Shown: positions 26,175 to 35,621 of the stretch, piece after piece
How positions within the stretch are numbered: the first letter of the stretch is position 1
Layout of the letters: the number at the start of each line of letters is the position of its first letter
Origin: Crocinitomicaceae bacterium
GTDB lineage: Bacteria; Bacteroidota; Bacteroidia; Flavobacteriales_D; Crocinitomicaceae
DNA: 64,000 bases
Direction of reading: 5' to 3'
NCBI GenBank assembly: GCA_018402525.1
Contig: JAGYIR010000010.1
Location: 434,001-498,000 of the forward strand
Notes under the pieces: generated by a model
The model's input: only the letters and a program-made list of their open reading frames with translations
The model's database searches: none
What the model was told of the DNA's origin: nothing
Program-made: the position numbers and the translations under genes

Positions 26175-26260
26175 GTTTGACAGTAATTTTATCAAAACCG
26201 ATGACTTGACCAATACACAAGCACCTAAGAATACTACTACTTAACCGATTATGGGGTGGT

Positions 26261-26557
26261 TTAAATACTAGATTTTATTTTGGAAATAAGTGTGTTTATA
26301 TCCATTCCACCACTCTGTCGCCAAACGACATTGCCCGATTTATACAAAACAAAGGTGGGAACACCTCGAACGTTCAACTTGGTTGCGATGGCGGGATTTT
26401 TATCCACGTCAATTTTTAAAACACGCACAGAATCACCCATTTTTGATTTCAGTTGATCTAACACAGGTGACATAGCCTTGCAAGGCCCACACCACGTTGC
26501 ATAGAAATCGACCAAGGTCGGCGTATCTGATTTAATTATTTCACTGAATGAACTCAT
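26261..26557 (-). CDS. trxA: thioredoxin
   Basis: A 98-residue cytoplasmic thioredoxin-fold protein. ATG 26557 is chosen because the TTG at 26566 belongs to the promoter box. Active site WCGPCKAMSP near residue 27, cis-proline segment VRGVPTFVLY near 69, and FYATW before the active site, all standard. It reduces protein disulfides using thioredoxin reductase. It is monocistronic and divergent from the LTA-synthase-like gene. Symbol given by family; other thioredoxins may exist in the genome. Confidence 0.9.
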   Translation of the reverse strand: MSSFSEIIKSDTPTLVDFYATWCGPCKAMSPVLDQLKSKMGDSVRVLKIDVDKNPAIATKLNVRGVPTFVLYKSGNVVWRQSGGMDINTLISKIKSSI

Positions 26558-26563
26558 AACATT

Positions 26564-26571
26564 CAAATATA
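26564..26571 (-). promoter_or_regulatory. -7 box of thioredoxin, 6 nt before the ATG
   Basis: TATATTTG on the minus strand; the ATG at 26557 follows after 6 nt. Confidence 0.45.
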
Positions 26572-26643
26572 CAAAGACGTATTTGAGTTCTATGTGACAA
26601 CAGTTACATTGTTCCTCACGAGCTCTTGATGTGAATAATTCAC

Positions 26644-26651
26644 TAACTTTG
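26644..26651 (+). promoter_or_regulatory. -7 box of the LTA-synthase-like gene, 4 nt before the ATG
   Basis: TAACTTTG followed by CCCT and the ATG at 26656. A TTG at 26626 is only 15 bp upstream, shorter than consensus. Confidence 0.45.
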
Positions 26652-26655
26652 CCCT

Positions 26656-28530
26656 ATGAGAAGTGTAAAACAACTTTTTATTCAACTGTTAAAGTTAGTG
26701 CTGTTTTGGGTGTTGTTGTTTGACTTCCAACGGATCATGTTCTCTATCCATAACTGGGATAAATTTGCAAACGTTTCTTGGGGAGAATGGTTTTTGACAT
26801 TTTTCTATTCGTTGCGTTTGGATATTGCCACAGCTGGATTCTTAAGTATTATTCCTCTTTTCTTTTTACTGCTTTTTTTCATTCATCCTGTCAAATGGTT
26901 CAAACGCTTGTTTGTTGGAATTCTCCTATTCGAAGCACTGTTGGTGATTTTTATTCACGCTGGAGAAATAAATGCATACCCCGAATGGAATCACAAATTA
27001 ACGTCACGTGTGTTCATGCACTTGTCAAATCCAGACGAGGTATTTAGAACGGCGGATTATAGCATGACGATTTGGTTCATCATTTATAGCATACTAGAAT
27101 TTGTCTTTGCATGGAGAATCCAGCGCTTCTTGTTTAAGAACCTTTCGTTTGATTGGCCCTGGAAAAAGCTAGTGAAGATTCCCGTAGCGATCGTTTTTTT
27201 CGCTGTTGGATCTGTTGGATTTTTACTCTTGGCACGCGGTGGATGGCAACAAATTCCAATTAACATCAATGCGGCATTTTTCTCCAATCACCCGGTAGCG
27301 AATGATTTATCTACAAATTCGACCTATTATTTCGGAAAAAGTTATTTGCTCTACAACCGTAGTGAGATTGATGATTTGATGCCAGAAATTGATATGGAAG
27401 AAGCGCAAAAAATTGTGGCAGAAATGTACAATTATCCCAAAGAGCACGATGTTCGAATTCTGGACAACGAGCGTCCGAATGTGGTGTTTGTGATTTTGGA
27501 AAGCTGGGCTGCAGAGGCAGTTGGCTGTTTGAGTGAGACGAAAGGAGCGACACCAAACTTTGATGCGTTGGCAAAAGAAGGATTGCTGTTCACCAATGTG
27601 TATTCGACAAGCAGCACTTCCGAAATTGGCAACTCAAGTATTTTTAGTGGAAACCCAGGAATTCCAGAAATATCAATCTCCTTGCAACCAGAAAAGTCGC
27701 GGAAATTGCGCTCGATAAATCAGGACATGCAAGAATGGGGCTATTCATCCAATTATTTGTTCAGCGGCGACTTAAAATATGGAAACATCGGCGGTTATTT
27801 TATGGATCACGGATTTCAAGACGTGAAGGATGAGTCCGATTTTCCTGATGGCCTAGGTCGTGGTAAGCTGAATTATTTCGATGAAGATTTGTACACCTTT
27901 TTCCTTCAACGGATCAATAAGACGAAAGAACCGTTTTTGCAATGTGCGTTTACTGGCAGTACACATTCACCTTACGATTACCCAAAAACAGGCAACGTAA
28001 AATTTACAGGTGTTGAAGCTGATTTCATGAATTCTGTCGTTTATGCTGATAAATGCATCAAGACGTTCATAGAAAATTGCAAGAAAGAACCGTGGTATGA
28101 GAACACCTTGTTTGTGTTTGTGGCGGATCATGGTCACGGAACACCAACGGCACAAAGTCCCGTACAAAATGCATTTTACCGCATTCCTTTGTTATTCTGG
28201 GGAGAACCACTAAAAAAGGAGTTCCGAGGAAAAAGAATTGACAAAGTAGGTTCACAAATAGATATCGCAGCGACCTTATTAACACAAATGAATGGTGATC
28301 TTTCCAATTATCCGTGGAGCAAAGATTTATTGAATCCAAAAGTTCCTGAATTTGCACTGCACACCATTATTCGTGGTTATGGATGGGTGACACCAAAAGG
28401 CGCTATGACCTATCACATGGAAATGAAGGATTACATTGAAAACACCTTTCCAAAGGGAGTGGAAAAAGCAGAAATTAAAAAGGGACACGCATTTTTAGCA
28501 GCGATTTATGCTGATTACAAAGCGCTTTAA
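26656..28530 (+). CDS. LTA synthase family (sulfatase-fold) membrane transferase
   Basis: A 624-residue protein with five N-terminal transmembrane helices (within 1-200) and an exported alkaline-phosphatase/sulfatase-fold domain (about 270-560). Conserved pieces are NVVFVILESWAAEAVG (metal-binding Glu), the nucleophile region STSSTSEIGNSSIFSG, TGSTHSPYDYP and the metal ligands FVADHGHGTP. In Firmicutes such enzymes polymerise glycerol phosphate; in Bacteroidota relatives they are thought to add phosphate-linked groups to glycans or lipids. A GT9 gene follows 48 bp downstream, supporting an envelope-glycan role. Confidence 0.88.
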   Translation: MRSVKQLFIQLLKLVLFWVLLFDFQRIMFSIHNWDKFANVSWGEWFLTFFYSLRLDIATAGFLSIIPLFFLLLFFIHPVKWFKRLFVGILLFEALLVIFIHAGEINAYPEWNHKLTSRVFMHLSNPDEVFRTADYSMTIWFIIYSILEFVFAWRIQRFLFKNLSFDWPWKKLVKIPVAIVFFAVGSVGFLLLARGGWQQIPININAAFFSNHPVANDLSTNSTYYFGKSYLLYNRSEIDDLMPEIDMEEAQKIVAEMYNYPKEHDVRILDNERPNVVFVILESWAAEAVGCLSETKGATPNFDALAKEGLLFTNVYSTSSTSEIGNSSIFSGNPGIPEISISLQPEKSRKLRSINQDMQEWGYSSNYLFSGDLKYGNIGGYFMDHGFQDVKDESDFPDGLGRGKLNYFDEDLYTFFLQRINKTKEPFLQCAFTGSTHSPYDYPKTGNVKFTGVEADFMNSVVYADKCIKTFIENCKKEPWYENTLFVFVADHGHGTPTAQSPVQNAFYRIPLLFWGEPLKKEFRGKRIDKVGSQIDIAATLLTQMNGDLSNYPWSKDLLNPKVPEFALHTIIRGYGWVTPKGAMTYHMEMKDYIENTFPKGVEKAEIKKGHAFLAAIYADYKAL

Positions 28531-28578
28531 ATCCGTTCGGCATAAGAATGCAGTCGGTTAAAATATTATTTTTATCAC

Positions 28579-29571
28579 GTGAAAGTTTTAATTGTTCGGT
28601 TTAGTTCTATTGGTGACATTGTTTTGACTTCCTCGGTTGTTAGGGCGATGAAGCAACAATTGAACAATGTCGAAATTCACTACCTCACGAAAGCACAGTT
28701 TTCAGGAATTGTAGCATCCAACCCACACATTTCAAAAGTAGTGACCATTACCAAATCGATTGATGAAGTGCTGGACGTTCTAAAAAGTGAACACTACGAT
28801 TACGTTATAGATTTGCACAATAACGTGCGCACTGTTTCGCTGAAACGGAAATTGGGTGTCCCTTCGAAAACCTTCCGAAAGCTGAACGTAGCGAAATGGT
28901 TGTTGGTGCGATTTAAATGGAACAGACTTCCAAAAATGCACGTTGTAGAGCGCTATTTTGAAGCTGTGCAATCGCTGGGAGTTGTCAATGATTCCTTACC
29001 TGGAGAATATTTCATTCCATCGGAAGCCGTGGTAGATGTTCAACAAAAACTGGGAGTTGCACCGAAATCATATATTGCTATCGCGATAGGAGCTCAGTTC
29101 AAAACGAAGCAAATGCCCGTTTCTTTGGTGGTAGAAATTGTGCGAAAATCGACAAAACCTGTGGTTATTGTGGGTGGAGAAATGGACAAAGCATTCGCAG
29201 ACGCAGTTATAAATCAGGTCACGGAGCAAAAAGTCATCTCCGCTTGCGGTGATTTCAACTTGAACGGTTCAGCGAGCATCGTTGCACAAAGTGCTAAACT
29301 GATTACCAACGACACAGGAATGATGCACATTGCAGCGTGTTTGTCCATCCCAATAATCTCCGTTTGGGGAAATACGGTACCTGACTTTGGGATGTATCCG
29401 TATTATCCGAATCAACCTGAGTTATTTTCAATCCATGAGGTCAAAGGACTAAGCTGTCGTCCTTGCTCTAAAATTGGATTTCAAGAATGCCCGAAGAAGC
29501 ACTTTAACTGTATGAATCAACAAAACGCTTCTGAAATTATAAATGAAGTGAATAAATTAATTGGTAATTAG
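28579..29571 (+). CDS. glycosyltransferase family 9 (heptosyltransferase-like)
   Basis: A 330-residue protein with GTG start. GT9 N-terminal motif KVLIVRFSSIGDIVLTSSVVRAMK and C-terminal sugar-nucleotide site NDTGMMHIAACLSIPIISVWG are clear, along with a Cys-containing segment LSCRPCSKIGFQECP. It transfers a heptose or related sugar in lipopolysaccharide core assembly at the inner membrane's cytoplasmic face. It lies behind the LTA-synthase-like gene on the same strand, which fits a role in surface polysaccharide. Confidence 0.9.
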   Translation: MKVLIVRFSSIGDIVLTSSVVRAMKQQLNNVEIHYLTKAQFSGIVASNPHISKVVTITKSIDEVLDVLKSEHYDYVIDLHNNVRTVSLKRKLGVPSKTFRKLNVAKWLLVRFKWNRLPKMHVVERYFEAVQSLGVVNDSLPGEYFIPSEAVVDVQQKLGVAPKSYIAIAIGAQFKTKQMPVSLVVEIVRKSTKPVVIVGGEMDKAFADAVINQVTEQKVISACGDFNLNGSASIVAQSAKLITNDTGMMHIAACLSIPIISVWGNTVPDFGMYPYYPNQPELFSIHEVKGLSCRPCSKIGFQECPKKHFNCMNQQNASEIINEVNKLIGN

Positions 29572-29644
29572 GACTTTTAGAAAAAAATATTTGTAATCAA
29601 TTGAACAAGTCTTAAAATCCTAAAGTCTTAACATCTTTAAGTCC

Positions 29645-30154
29645 TTAAAGAAATAACTTCTTCAACTCATCCGCATCTTTTGGATCCATTTTTCCAGCAA
29701 GAATTAAACTCAATTGCTTACGGCGCAATGCTCCAGCGTAACGCTCTTTTTCTTCGTCTGTTTCGGGTATTAATTCAGGAACTTGGATTGGTCCACCGTT
29801 TTGATCTACCGCTACGAATGTGTAAATCGCTTCGTTGGATTTTATCTGCACTCCTGTAATTGGGTTCTCCACAAATACATCCACAAACACCTCCATAGAA
29901 GAATTGAATGCACGTGAAACTTTTGCCTCCAGCGTAATGATAGAAGAGTGATCAATCGGTTGTTGAAAAGAAACGTTGTTCACCGAGGCTGTCACCACCA
30001 CACGCTTGCAGTGACGGTGTGCTGCAACACTTGAAATCACGTCCATCCATGCGAGTAACTGTCCCCCGAACAAATTTCCTAAGGTATTGGTATCGTTGGG
30101 TAAAACGACTTTTGTAGTAATAGACAGTGATTCTTTGGCGGTTTTTGCTTTCAT
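29645..30154 (-). CDS. acyl-CoA thioesterase, hotdog fold
   Basis: A 169-residue protein of the YciA/BACH type. Hotdog core motif NTLGNLFGGQLLAWMDVISS (residues ~20-40) carries the catalytic Asp/Asn environment; HRHCKRVVVTASVNNVSFQQPI forms the central strand. The C-terminal tail (about 130-169) is charged and helical. It hydrolyses acyl-CoA thioesters in the cytoplasm. Monocistronic with its own -7 box. Precise chain-length preference cannot be read. Confidence 0.88.
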   Translation of the reverse strand: MKAKTAKESLSITTKVVLPNDTNTLGNLFGGQLLAWMDVISSVAAHRHCKRVVVTASVNNVSFQQPIDHSSIITLEAKVSRAFNSSMEVFVDVFVENPITGVQIKSNEAIYTFVAVDQNGGPIQVPELIPETDEEKERYAGALRRKQLSLILAGKMDPKDADELKKLFL

Positions 30155-30172
30155 GTGGATACTAATTTCTTA

Positions 30173-30180
30173 CAAAATTA
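30173..30180 (-). promoter_or_regulatory. -7 box of the thioesterase
   Basis: TAATTTTG on the minus strand, 18 nt upstream of the ATG at 30154. Confidence 0.4.
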
Positions 30181-30250
30181 GGCTTTCTTTGGTTTCATAG
30201 CATCATTATTTGAGAATACATGAGCTTTTTTGGAGGATTTGAATTATAGG

Positions 30251-30400
30251 TCCTCCCCCTGCACCCCTCCAAAGGGGGAGTTTAAATCCCACATCGAAAT
30301 GAGATGCATTCGGTTACTTTAATAATAATACTACATAGATAATTCAACAAAAATTAGTTTCGATTCCGTTTCCCCCTTTGGAGGGGGTGCAGGGGGAGGA
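30251..30400. repeat. inverted-repeat element, 29-30 bp arms (REPIN-like)
   Basis: Left arm at 30251-30279 starts TCCTCCCCCTGCACCCCTCC; right arm at 30371-30400 is its reverse complement except for one extra G. The 91 bp between the arms is AT-rich with no ORF. The arm sequence (CCTCCCCCTGCACCCC, AAAGGGGGA) is a familiar dispersed element of Flavobacteria. The 336-bp gap 30155-30490 holds otherwise only a possible -7 box for the downstream gene (TAACTTTA near 30469). Confidence 0.7.
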
Positions 30401-30490
30401 TTCTCCCAAAAACTAAAACAATTCAATCTATTTCTACGTTTACAACAGCGAGCTAAAAACTAAATCGTTAACTTTACCTTCTTTTTTACT

Positions 30491-31474
30491 ATGGAGAAAT
30501 TAATTAGTGCTTTTCCCGCAAATATTACAGAAGCCTTAGCAATTGCTAAAGCTGCAACATTTAAGCGACCAGAGAATGAGATCCGCAACATTGTCATTTG
30601 TGGCATGGGTGGCTCAGGCATTGGTGGGCGTTTGGTTGGCGCGTGGGTACGTGACGAAATAAAAGTTCCAATTTATTACGCACACGATTACACTTTGCCA
30701 GCGTTTGTGTCGGAAAACACCTTGGTGATTGGTTCGTCTTATTCTGGAAATACGGAAGAAACACTGAGTACAATTCATGAAGCTATTGCGAAAAAGGCTC
30801 ACATTGTTGGTGTTTGTTCAGGTGGTAAATTGCAAGAAATTTGTGCTTCAAATAATTTTGATTGTGTGATCGTGCCAGGAGGAAACCCTCCGCGAACAGC
30901 ATTGGCATTTTCGTTGGTGCAATTACTCCATATATTTAGCCAACTTGGATTGGTTAGTTCAGAACGTTTGAACGAGATGGAAGCAGGTCGCAAGTTAATT
31001 GTCGATAACCAAACATCAATAAAAACTGAAGCACGAGAAATAGCAGCGTTCCTAAAAGGAAATGTCGGCGTGATTTACGGAACCACAGCTTATGAACCAG
31101 TATTGATTCGAGCGCGTCAACAATTCAATGAAAACGGAAAGCTGTTGTGCTGGCACCATGTACTTCCTGAAATGAACCATAACGAACTCGTCGGTTGGGG
31201 AGGAGGAGATGAACGTTTCGCATCACTCTTTTTCGAGACAGAAGACATGCACCCAAGAAATGCCCGTCGTTTGGAAATCACCAAGGCGCGCATTGCGCAA
31301 ATGTCCTCAAAAAATTTAGTAGTAAAAGCGAAAGGAAATTCAAGAATAGAACGTTCCATCTATCTCATTAATCTAGTAGATTGGGCATCGCTCTATTTGG
31401 CTGAAATCAAAAGCGTCGATCCGATTGACATTGCCATTATTGATTATTTGAAATCTGAACTTGCTAAGTTTTAA
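30491..31474 (+). CDS. bifunctional phosphoglucose/phosphomannose isomerase
   Basis: A 327-residue SIS-domain enzyme. N-terminal CGMGGSGIGGRLVG, sugar-phosphate loop GSSYSGNTEETLS, then CSGGKLQE and PGGNPPRTALAFS, and the active-site segment PEMNHNELVGW that is diagnostic of the TIGR02128-type enzymes. It interconverts fructose-6-phosphate with glucose-6-phosphate or mannose-6-phosphate, feeding glycolysis and mannose-nucleotide synthesis. The stop overlaps the lipB start by one base (TAATG), so the two genes are coupled. Confidence 0.92.
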   Translation: MEKLISAFPANITEALAIAKAATFKRPENEIRNIVICGMGGSGIGGRLVGAWVRDEIKVPIYYAHDYTLPAFVSENTLVIGSSYSGNTEETLSTIHEAIAKKAHIVGVCSGGKLQEICASNNFDCVIVPGGNPPRTALAFSLVQLLHIFSQLGLVSSERLNEMEAGRKLIVDNQTSIKTEAREIAAFLKGNVGVIYGTTAYEPVLIRARQQFNENGKLLCWHHVLPEMNHNELVGWGGGDERFASLFFETEDMHPRNARRLEITKARIAQMSSKNLVVKAKGNSRIERSIYLINLVDWASLYLAEIKSVDPIDIAIIDYLKSELAKF

Positions 31475-32179
31475 TGGAAAGTAAACCTACTGTTCATTAT
31501 CAGCATTTGGGTTTAATCGACTACAAAGAGGCGTGGGACTACCAGGAAAAGCTGTTTCGTTCTACAGTTGATCAAAAAATCAAGGTGAGAAACGGGGATT
31601 CTGACGAAGCCACAAAAAATTACATCTTGTTTTGCGAGCATCCACACGTGTTTACGCTTGGGAAAAGCGGAGACAAGGAAAATTTACTGCTTAATGAACA
31701 AGCTCTGGCGAGACAATAATGCTACGTATTACGAAATAAATCGTGGTGGAGATATCACCTATCATGGACCTGGACAGCTGGTCGTTTATCCAATTTTTGA
31801 TTTAGATCATTTCTTTTCAGATATCCACAAGTACCTGCGCTTTTTAGAAGAAAGCGTCATAGAAACTTTGGCGCACTACGGCATTTCATCTGGTCGTGTA
31901 GACGGCATGACTGGCGTGTGGATCGATGGCGACAAACCGACGGCACGAAAGATTTGTGCGATTGGAGTAAAAAGCTCGCGTTGGGTCACAATGCACGGCA
32001 TAGGTTTTAATGTAAATTCAGATTTAAGTTATTTTTCACATATAATTCCTTGTGGAATTCAAGATAAAGCTGTAACTTCCTTGGAAAGAGAGTTGGGCAG
32101 AACATTGGACATGCAGGAAGTTTCCTCTGTACTCAAGAACAAAATTGCCGCTCAATTTGGGTTTACTTATGTGGATTAA
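31474..32179 (+). CDS. lipB: octanoyltransferase LipB, frameshifted in this sequence
   Basis: LipB transfers octanoyl groups from acyl carrier protein to lipoyl domains. The N-terminal 80 residues are in one frame (FCEHPHVFTLGKSGDKENLL) and end at a TAA at 31717; the rest is in the +1 frame with the active site intact: EINRGGDITYHGPGQLVVYP, Lys in KICAIGVKSSRW, and Cys in SHIIPCGIQDKAVTSL. One extra base between about 31705 and 31722 explains it; the corrected length is 234 residues, normal for LipB. Homologues need the full chain, so either the sequence is in error or the gene is dead. Confidence 0.85.
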
Positions 32180-33418
32180 ATGAGGAAAATTGCTGCAAAA
32201 ATAGTCAAGTACCTTCTTTTTACTGTGTTGGGCTTATTCATCACAGTCAATCTGTTTATTGTGCTTTCCGGACGATTTTATCTCTACAAGGGCGTAGCGA
32301 ATACTTACCTCGTTGGCAAAACAGGGCCCATCTATTTATGATTTGGAGATTTTTCCTTATTCAACATTGAAAGCTAAAGAAGTTCAATCCTTTATTCCCT
32401 ACCATAAAAATGTTAACACGTACTACATTTCAGACAAGCAGCGAGAGTTGTTGGAAAGTCTAGATACAAAAGCATTTCTGGTGTTCAAAGGGAAAACACT
32501 GATGTATGAAGAGTATTGGGGTGAACACGATGCCACCACGGTGTCAAATTCCTTTTCTGTCGCCAAAACAGTTGTCGCCATACTTATTGGAATTGCTATT
32601 GAAGATGGATACATCAAGGATTTAGATGAACCCGTGGCGAATTATCTACCGGAGTTCAAGCATAAAGGTCGAGAGACAATAACAATTCGAGATTTATTGG
32701 CAATGGCTTCCGGTTTAGATTGGTCAGAAAGCTCAAAAGATCCACTTTCAAATAACGCAGAGTCGTATTACGGATCTGATTTAAAGCGATTGGTAATGAA
32801 CCAAAAACGAATTACATGAACCAGGTAAAATGTTCATTTATCAGAGTGGAAACTCTCAACTCTTGGGCCTACTTATCGAAAAATCCACCGGAAAAGACTT
32901 AACGAAATACGCCGAAGAAAAAATTTGGAGAAAAGATAGGAGCAGAACACGATTCCTACTGGAGTCTGGACAGAGAAAATGGCGACGAAAAGGCGTTCTG
33001 TTGTCTTTATGCAGTTGCACGCGATTATGGTCGACTTGGACAATTATTCCTCAACAAAGGAAAATACAATGATGAGCAAGTTATTCCCGAGTGGTACTAC
33101 AACGAAATGGTTGCTGATTCTAAACTGACAACAGAAGACGGAATTCCAAACACACGTTATGGATTGCACATCTGGAAATACAATCATGGGGATGGACAAG
33201 TCAACTATTGTCGTGGAGTGAACGGTCAATACATTATTGCACAACCAGACCAAGACCTATTAATTATACGATTAGGTGAGAAGCGATTGCCGACTTTAAC
33301 CATGGAGGACCATAAATCGAATCCAAAAAGTGTTACCCTCGATAAAATTGGACATACTTTTGAGTTATTTGAATATCTTCGAATTGGAAAAGAAGTAAAT
33401 TTAAATACAAAGGAGTAA
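32180..33418 (+). CDS. beta-lactamase-fold serine hydrolase, three +1 frameshifts in this sequence
   Basis: ATG at 32180 directly follows the lipB stop. Frames 2, 0, 1 and 2 join into one protein of about 411 residues: an N-terminal membrane helix (KYLLFTVLGLFITVNLFIVL), then the class C beta-lactamase / penicillin-binding-protein-like domain. The SxxK motif is NSFSVAKTVV; the later YxN-type motif is YQSGNSQLLGLLIE; LLAMASGLDW is also typical. Each break is explained by one extra base: in GGGCCC (about 32324-32329), in an A5 run (32803-32807), and near 32927-32931. A membrane-anchored esterase, peptidase or related activity is likely; true beta-lactamase activity is not implied. Confidence 0.8.
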
Positions 33419-33423
33419 GGAAT

Positions 33424-33834
33424 ATGCGCGAAGAATTGAAGGGACCAGTGGTTGAAAACATTGGTGTGGCGGTTGTTCAACTTGAGAATGAGCTAAATGA
33501 AAAAATATACGAGGTATATCTTTTGAATTTGCGCGAGGACATCATTGAAGGAATTATTATTACGAGTAAGGGGTACGGAGAAAATCCAGAAACAGGTGAA
33601 AAAATAAAAACATCTACCTTGCGACACTCGTTGGAAGTTATGTTACCAAATGAAGCAGCAAAGATTGAACCGATCATGGAAGATGTTTTTGGGCTGGCAA
33701 ATGAGTATTGGGTAAGTTTTTGGATCAACGAAACCATGTACGACAAAAAATTCGTCTTCGTTCCAGAGTCAATTTCTGAGCAAAACATGTCCAAAATCCC
33801 CGTTTTGGGTGAGAAAGGTGTAATGATCATATAA
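33424..33834 (+). CDS. small cytoplasmic conserved protein of unknown function
   Basis: A 136-residue soluble protein with no signal peptide. Two conserved-looking blocks are visible: YEVYLLNLREDIIEGIIITSKGYG with a following basic/Thr segment (KIKTSTLRHSLEVMLPNEAAKIEPI) and WVSFWINETMYDKKFVFVPES. I have seen similar proteins of this size in Bacteroidota that are given misleading tRNA-synthetase names; I do not trust that label. It lies 5 bp after the serine hydrolase and may share its transcript. Confidence 0.7.
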   Translation: MREELKGPVVENIGVAVVQLENELNEKIYEVYLLNLREDIIEGIIITSKGYGENPETGEKIKTSTLRHSLEVMLPNEAAKIEPIMEDVFGLANEYWVSFWINETMYDKKFVFVPESISEQNMSKIPVLGEKGVMII

Positions 33835-33860
33835 TTTATGCATCAAATTGATGTGTTTTG

Positions 33861-33868
33861 TATATTTG
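33861..33868 (+). promoter_or_regulatory. -7 box of the 201-residue lipoprotein
   Basis: TATATTTG, 40 nt upstream of the ATG at 33909. The TTG at 33858 that opens a longer frame belongs to this region and is not a likely start. Confidence 0.45.
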
Positions 33869-33908
33869 TGCAACTCCCCGTGTGATAAACACGAAAAATA
33901 AAGTGGAT

Positions 33909-34514
33909 ATGGTGAAAAAAATGCTACGTGGTAAATTATCGATTGTCGGAATTCTTAGTCTGATGTTTTTTGCGTTTTCATGCGGAACAGATGATTCTAA
34001 TGCTAATGGTGAAATCGTGGTAGACGATGATTATTATGAATTCCAAGATTTTAACTTGGAACCATTTGGGATTCCTGCTCTTATTTCGCTTCCAGACGAA
34101 ACGGCAAATATTGGAGCGGCAACGAAACCAGAGGTTATTCACGTAGAAGACGACATCAAGTGGGACATCAGAGTAGGTCCGAATTACCAATTGATGATTG
34201 AGGACTATGGAGATTTGACTGACTTAATTGAGGTAGAAAAGAAAGAATTGGCTGAGCAGACCTTCTTTAAAATTAATTATATTATTGATGAAGAGGACAT
34301 GATTCTTTACGAACGTACATTGCTTGTAAAAGGTTCAGAAAAGGCTTCAGCTAAGGTGGGAATTGAGCATAAATCTTACCATGTTTATGGACAGAAAATC
34401 ATTGATGGGATAACTTACGAGTTGCAATCCAGAGAAGATGGTTATGAGAAGGTAATTATTGAGTTGATTGCAAAATCGATCAAATCAATGAAGCCTAAGA
34501 AGAGTACTAAATAA
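33909..34514 (+). CDS. exported lipoprotein of unknown function
   Basis: A 201-residue protein. ATG 33909 gives a good lipoprotein signal, MVKKMLRGKLSIVGILSLMF followed by FAFSC with Cys as the acylation site. An acidic linker follows (VVDDDYYEFQDFNLEP), then a mixed domain with IPALISLPDETANIGAA, HVEDDIKWDIRVGPNYQL and VKGSEKASAKVGIEHKSYHVYGQKI. It does not match a family I know. It lies directly upstream of the Mrp gene (33 bp gap) but no link to Fe-S biology is visible. Confidence 0.72.
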   Translation: MVKKMLRGKLSIVGILSLMFFAFSCGTDDSNANGEIVVDDDYYEFQDFNLEPFGIPALISLPDETANIGAATKPEVIHVEDDIKWDIRVGPNYQLMIEDYGDLTDLIEVEKKELAEQTFFKINYIIDEEDMILYERTLLVKGSEKASAKVGIEHKSYHVYGQKIIDGITYELQSREDGYEKVIIELIAKSIKSMKPKKSTK

Positions 34515-34546
34515 TTCAAATTCAACGGTCAATCGACCGTGTTTCC

Positions 34547-35617
34547 ATGGAAATAACACGTGAAAAAGTGCTTGATGCGCTTGGTTCTATTATGGAACCA
34601 GATCTTAAAAAGGACATTGTATCAGCAAATTTAGTAGAAGACATTCAAATTACGGATGGCGCAATAAAGCTAAAAGTATTTGTTTCCAATCCTGCATTGC
34701 ACGCCCGAAAAAGAATGTCCGAAGCGCTAGCATTTAATTTAAAAAAGGTATTCGGAAGTGAGTTAATCGTTGAAAGCGAAGTGAAAGGATTACCGTCCGA
34801 AGCAAAAGCTGCACAACGAAAAATTTTACCAGAAGTTAAGTACATCATTGCGATTTCATCAGGGAAAGGTGGTGTTGGTAAATCAACTGTGACAGCTAAC
34901 TTAGCAGGTGGATTGGCCAAAGCAGGTTACCGCGTAGGTGTTGTAGATGCGGATATTTATGGGCCTTCGATGCCAACAATGTTTGATGTCATCAACGAGC
35001 GTCCCACAATGATTGATGTTGATGGCGTTCCAAAAATCAATCCTGTGATTAGCTACGGAATTAAAATATTGTCCATTGGGTTTTTCACAGAGCAAGACAA
35101 TGCAGTCGTTTGGAGAGGTCCGATGGCTTCGAAAGCATTGACCCAGATGTTCACCGATGCTCATTGGGGCAAGTTGGACTACTTATTGGTCGATTTACCT
35201 CCGGGGACAGGTGATATTCATCTTTCGCTTGTTCAAACTGTTCCCCTAGACGGTGCAGTGATCGTTAGCACGCCGCAAGAAGTCGCTCTAGCAGATGCAC
35301 GTAAAGGAGTGAACATGTTTAAGCTGGATTCAATCAATGTCCCTGTTATCGGAATGATCGAAAATATGGCGTGGTTTACACCAGCTGAATTGCCTGACAA
35401 CAAATACTACATTTTCGGTCGCGATGGAGCTAAAAACTTGGCGCTTGGAATGAATGTTCCATTTCTTGGTCATATACCATTGGTTCAGAGCGTTCGTGAG
35501 GCTGGTGACATCGGTCGACCTGCTGTTTTTCAGGAAAATACACCGACTGCCAAGGCTTTTGACGATTTAGTTCGTACTTTTGTGGAACAAGTCGAAAAGA
35601 GTAACGACAAAAAATAG
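34547..35617 (+). CDS. Mrp/NBP35-type Fe-S cluster carrier ATPase
   Basis: A 356-residue protein. N-terminal MIP18/DUF59 domain (about 1-85; LGSIMEPDLKKDIVSANLV), then a P-loop NTPase with deviant Walker A SSGKGGVGKSTVTANL (about 103-118) and switch DADIYGPSMP; the second metal region is near DLPPGTGDIHLSL. It binds and transfers [4Fe-4S] clusters. The CxxC typical for Mrp is not obvious in the C-terminal part (Met, Ala and Trp instead), which I note but do not over-read. Followed after 4 bp by a NifU-domain protein: an Fe-S carrier operon. Confidence 0.92.
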   Translation: MEITREKVLDALGSIMEPDLKKDIVSANLVEDIQITDGAIKLKVFVSNPALHARKRMSEALAFNLKKVFGSELIVESEVKGLPSEAKAAQRKILPEVKYIIAISSGKGGVGKSTVTANLAGGLAKAGYRVGVVDADIYGPSMPTMFDVINERPTMIDVDGVPKINPVISYGIKILSIGFFTEQDNAVVWRGPMASKALTQMFTDAHWGKLDYLLVDLPPGTGDIHLSLVQTVPLDGAVIVSTPQEVALADARKGVNMFKLDSINVPVIGMIENMAWFTPAELPDNKYYIFGRDGAKNLALGMNVPFLGHIPLVQSVREAGDIGRPAVFQENTPTAKAFDDLVRTFVEQVEKSNDKK

Positions 35618-35621
35618 TACC

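Noticed and set aside
31700-31725. Programmed +1 frameshift in lipB at CAATAAT
   Set aside because: No shift-promoting site or stem, LipB is not known to use recoding, and three more shifts lie in the next gene; base error or decay is simpler.
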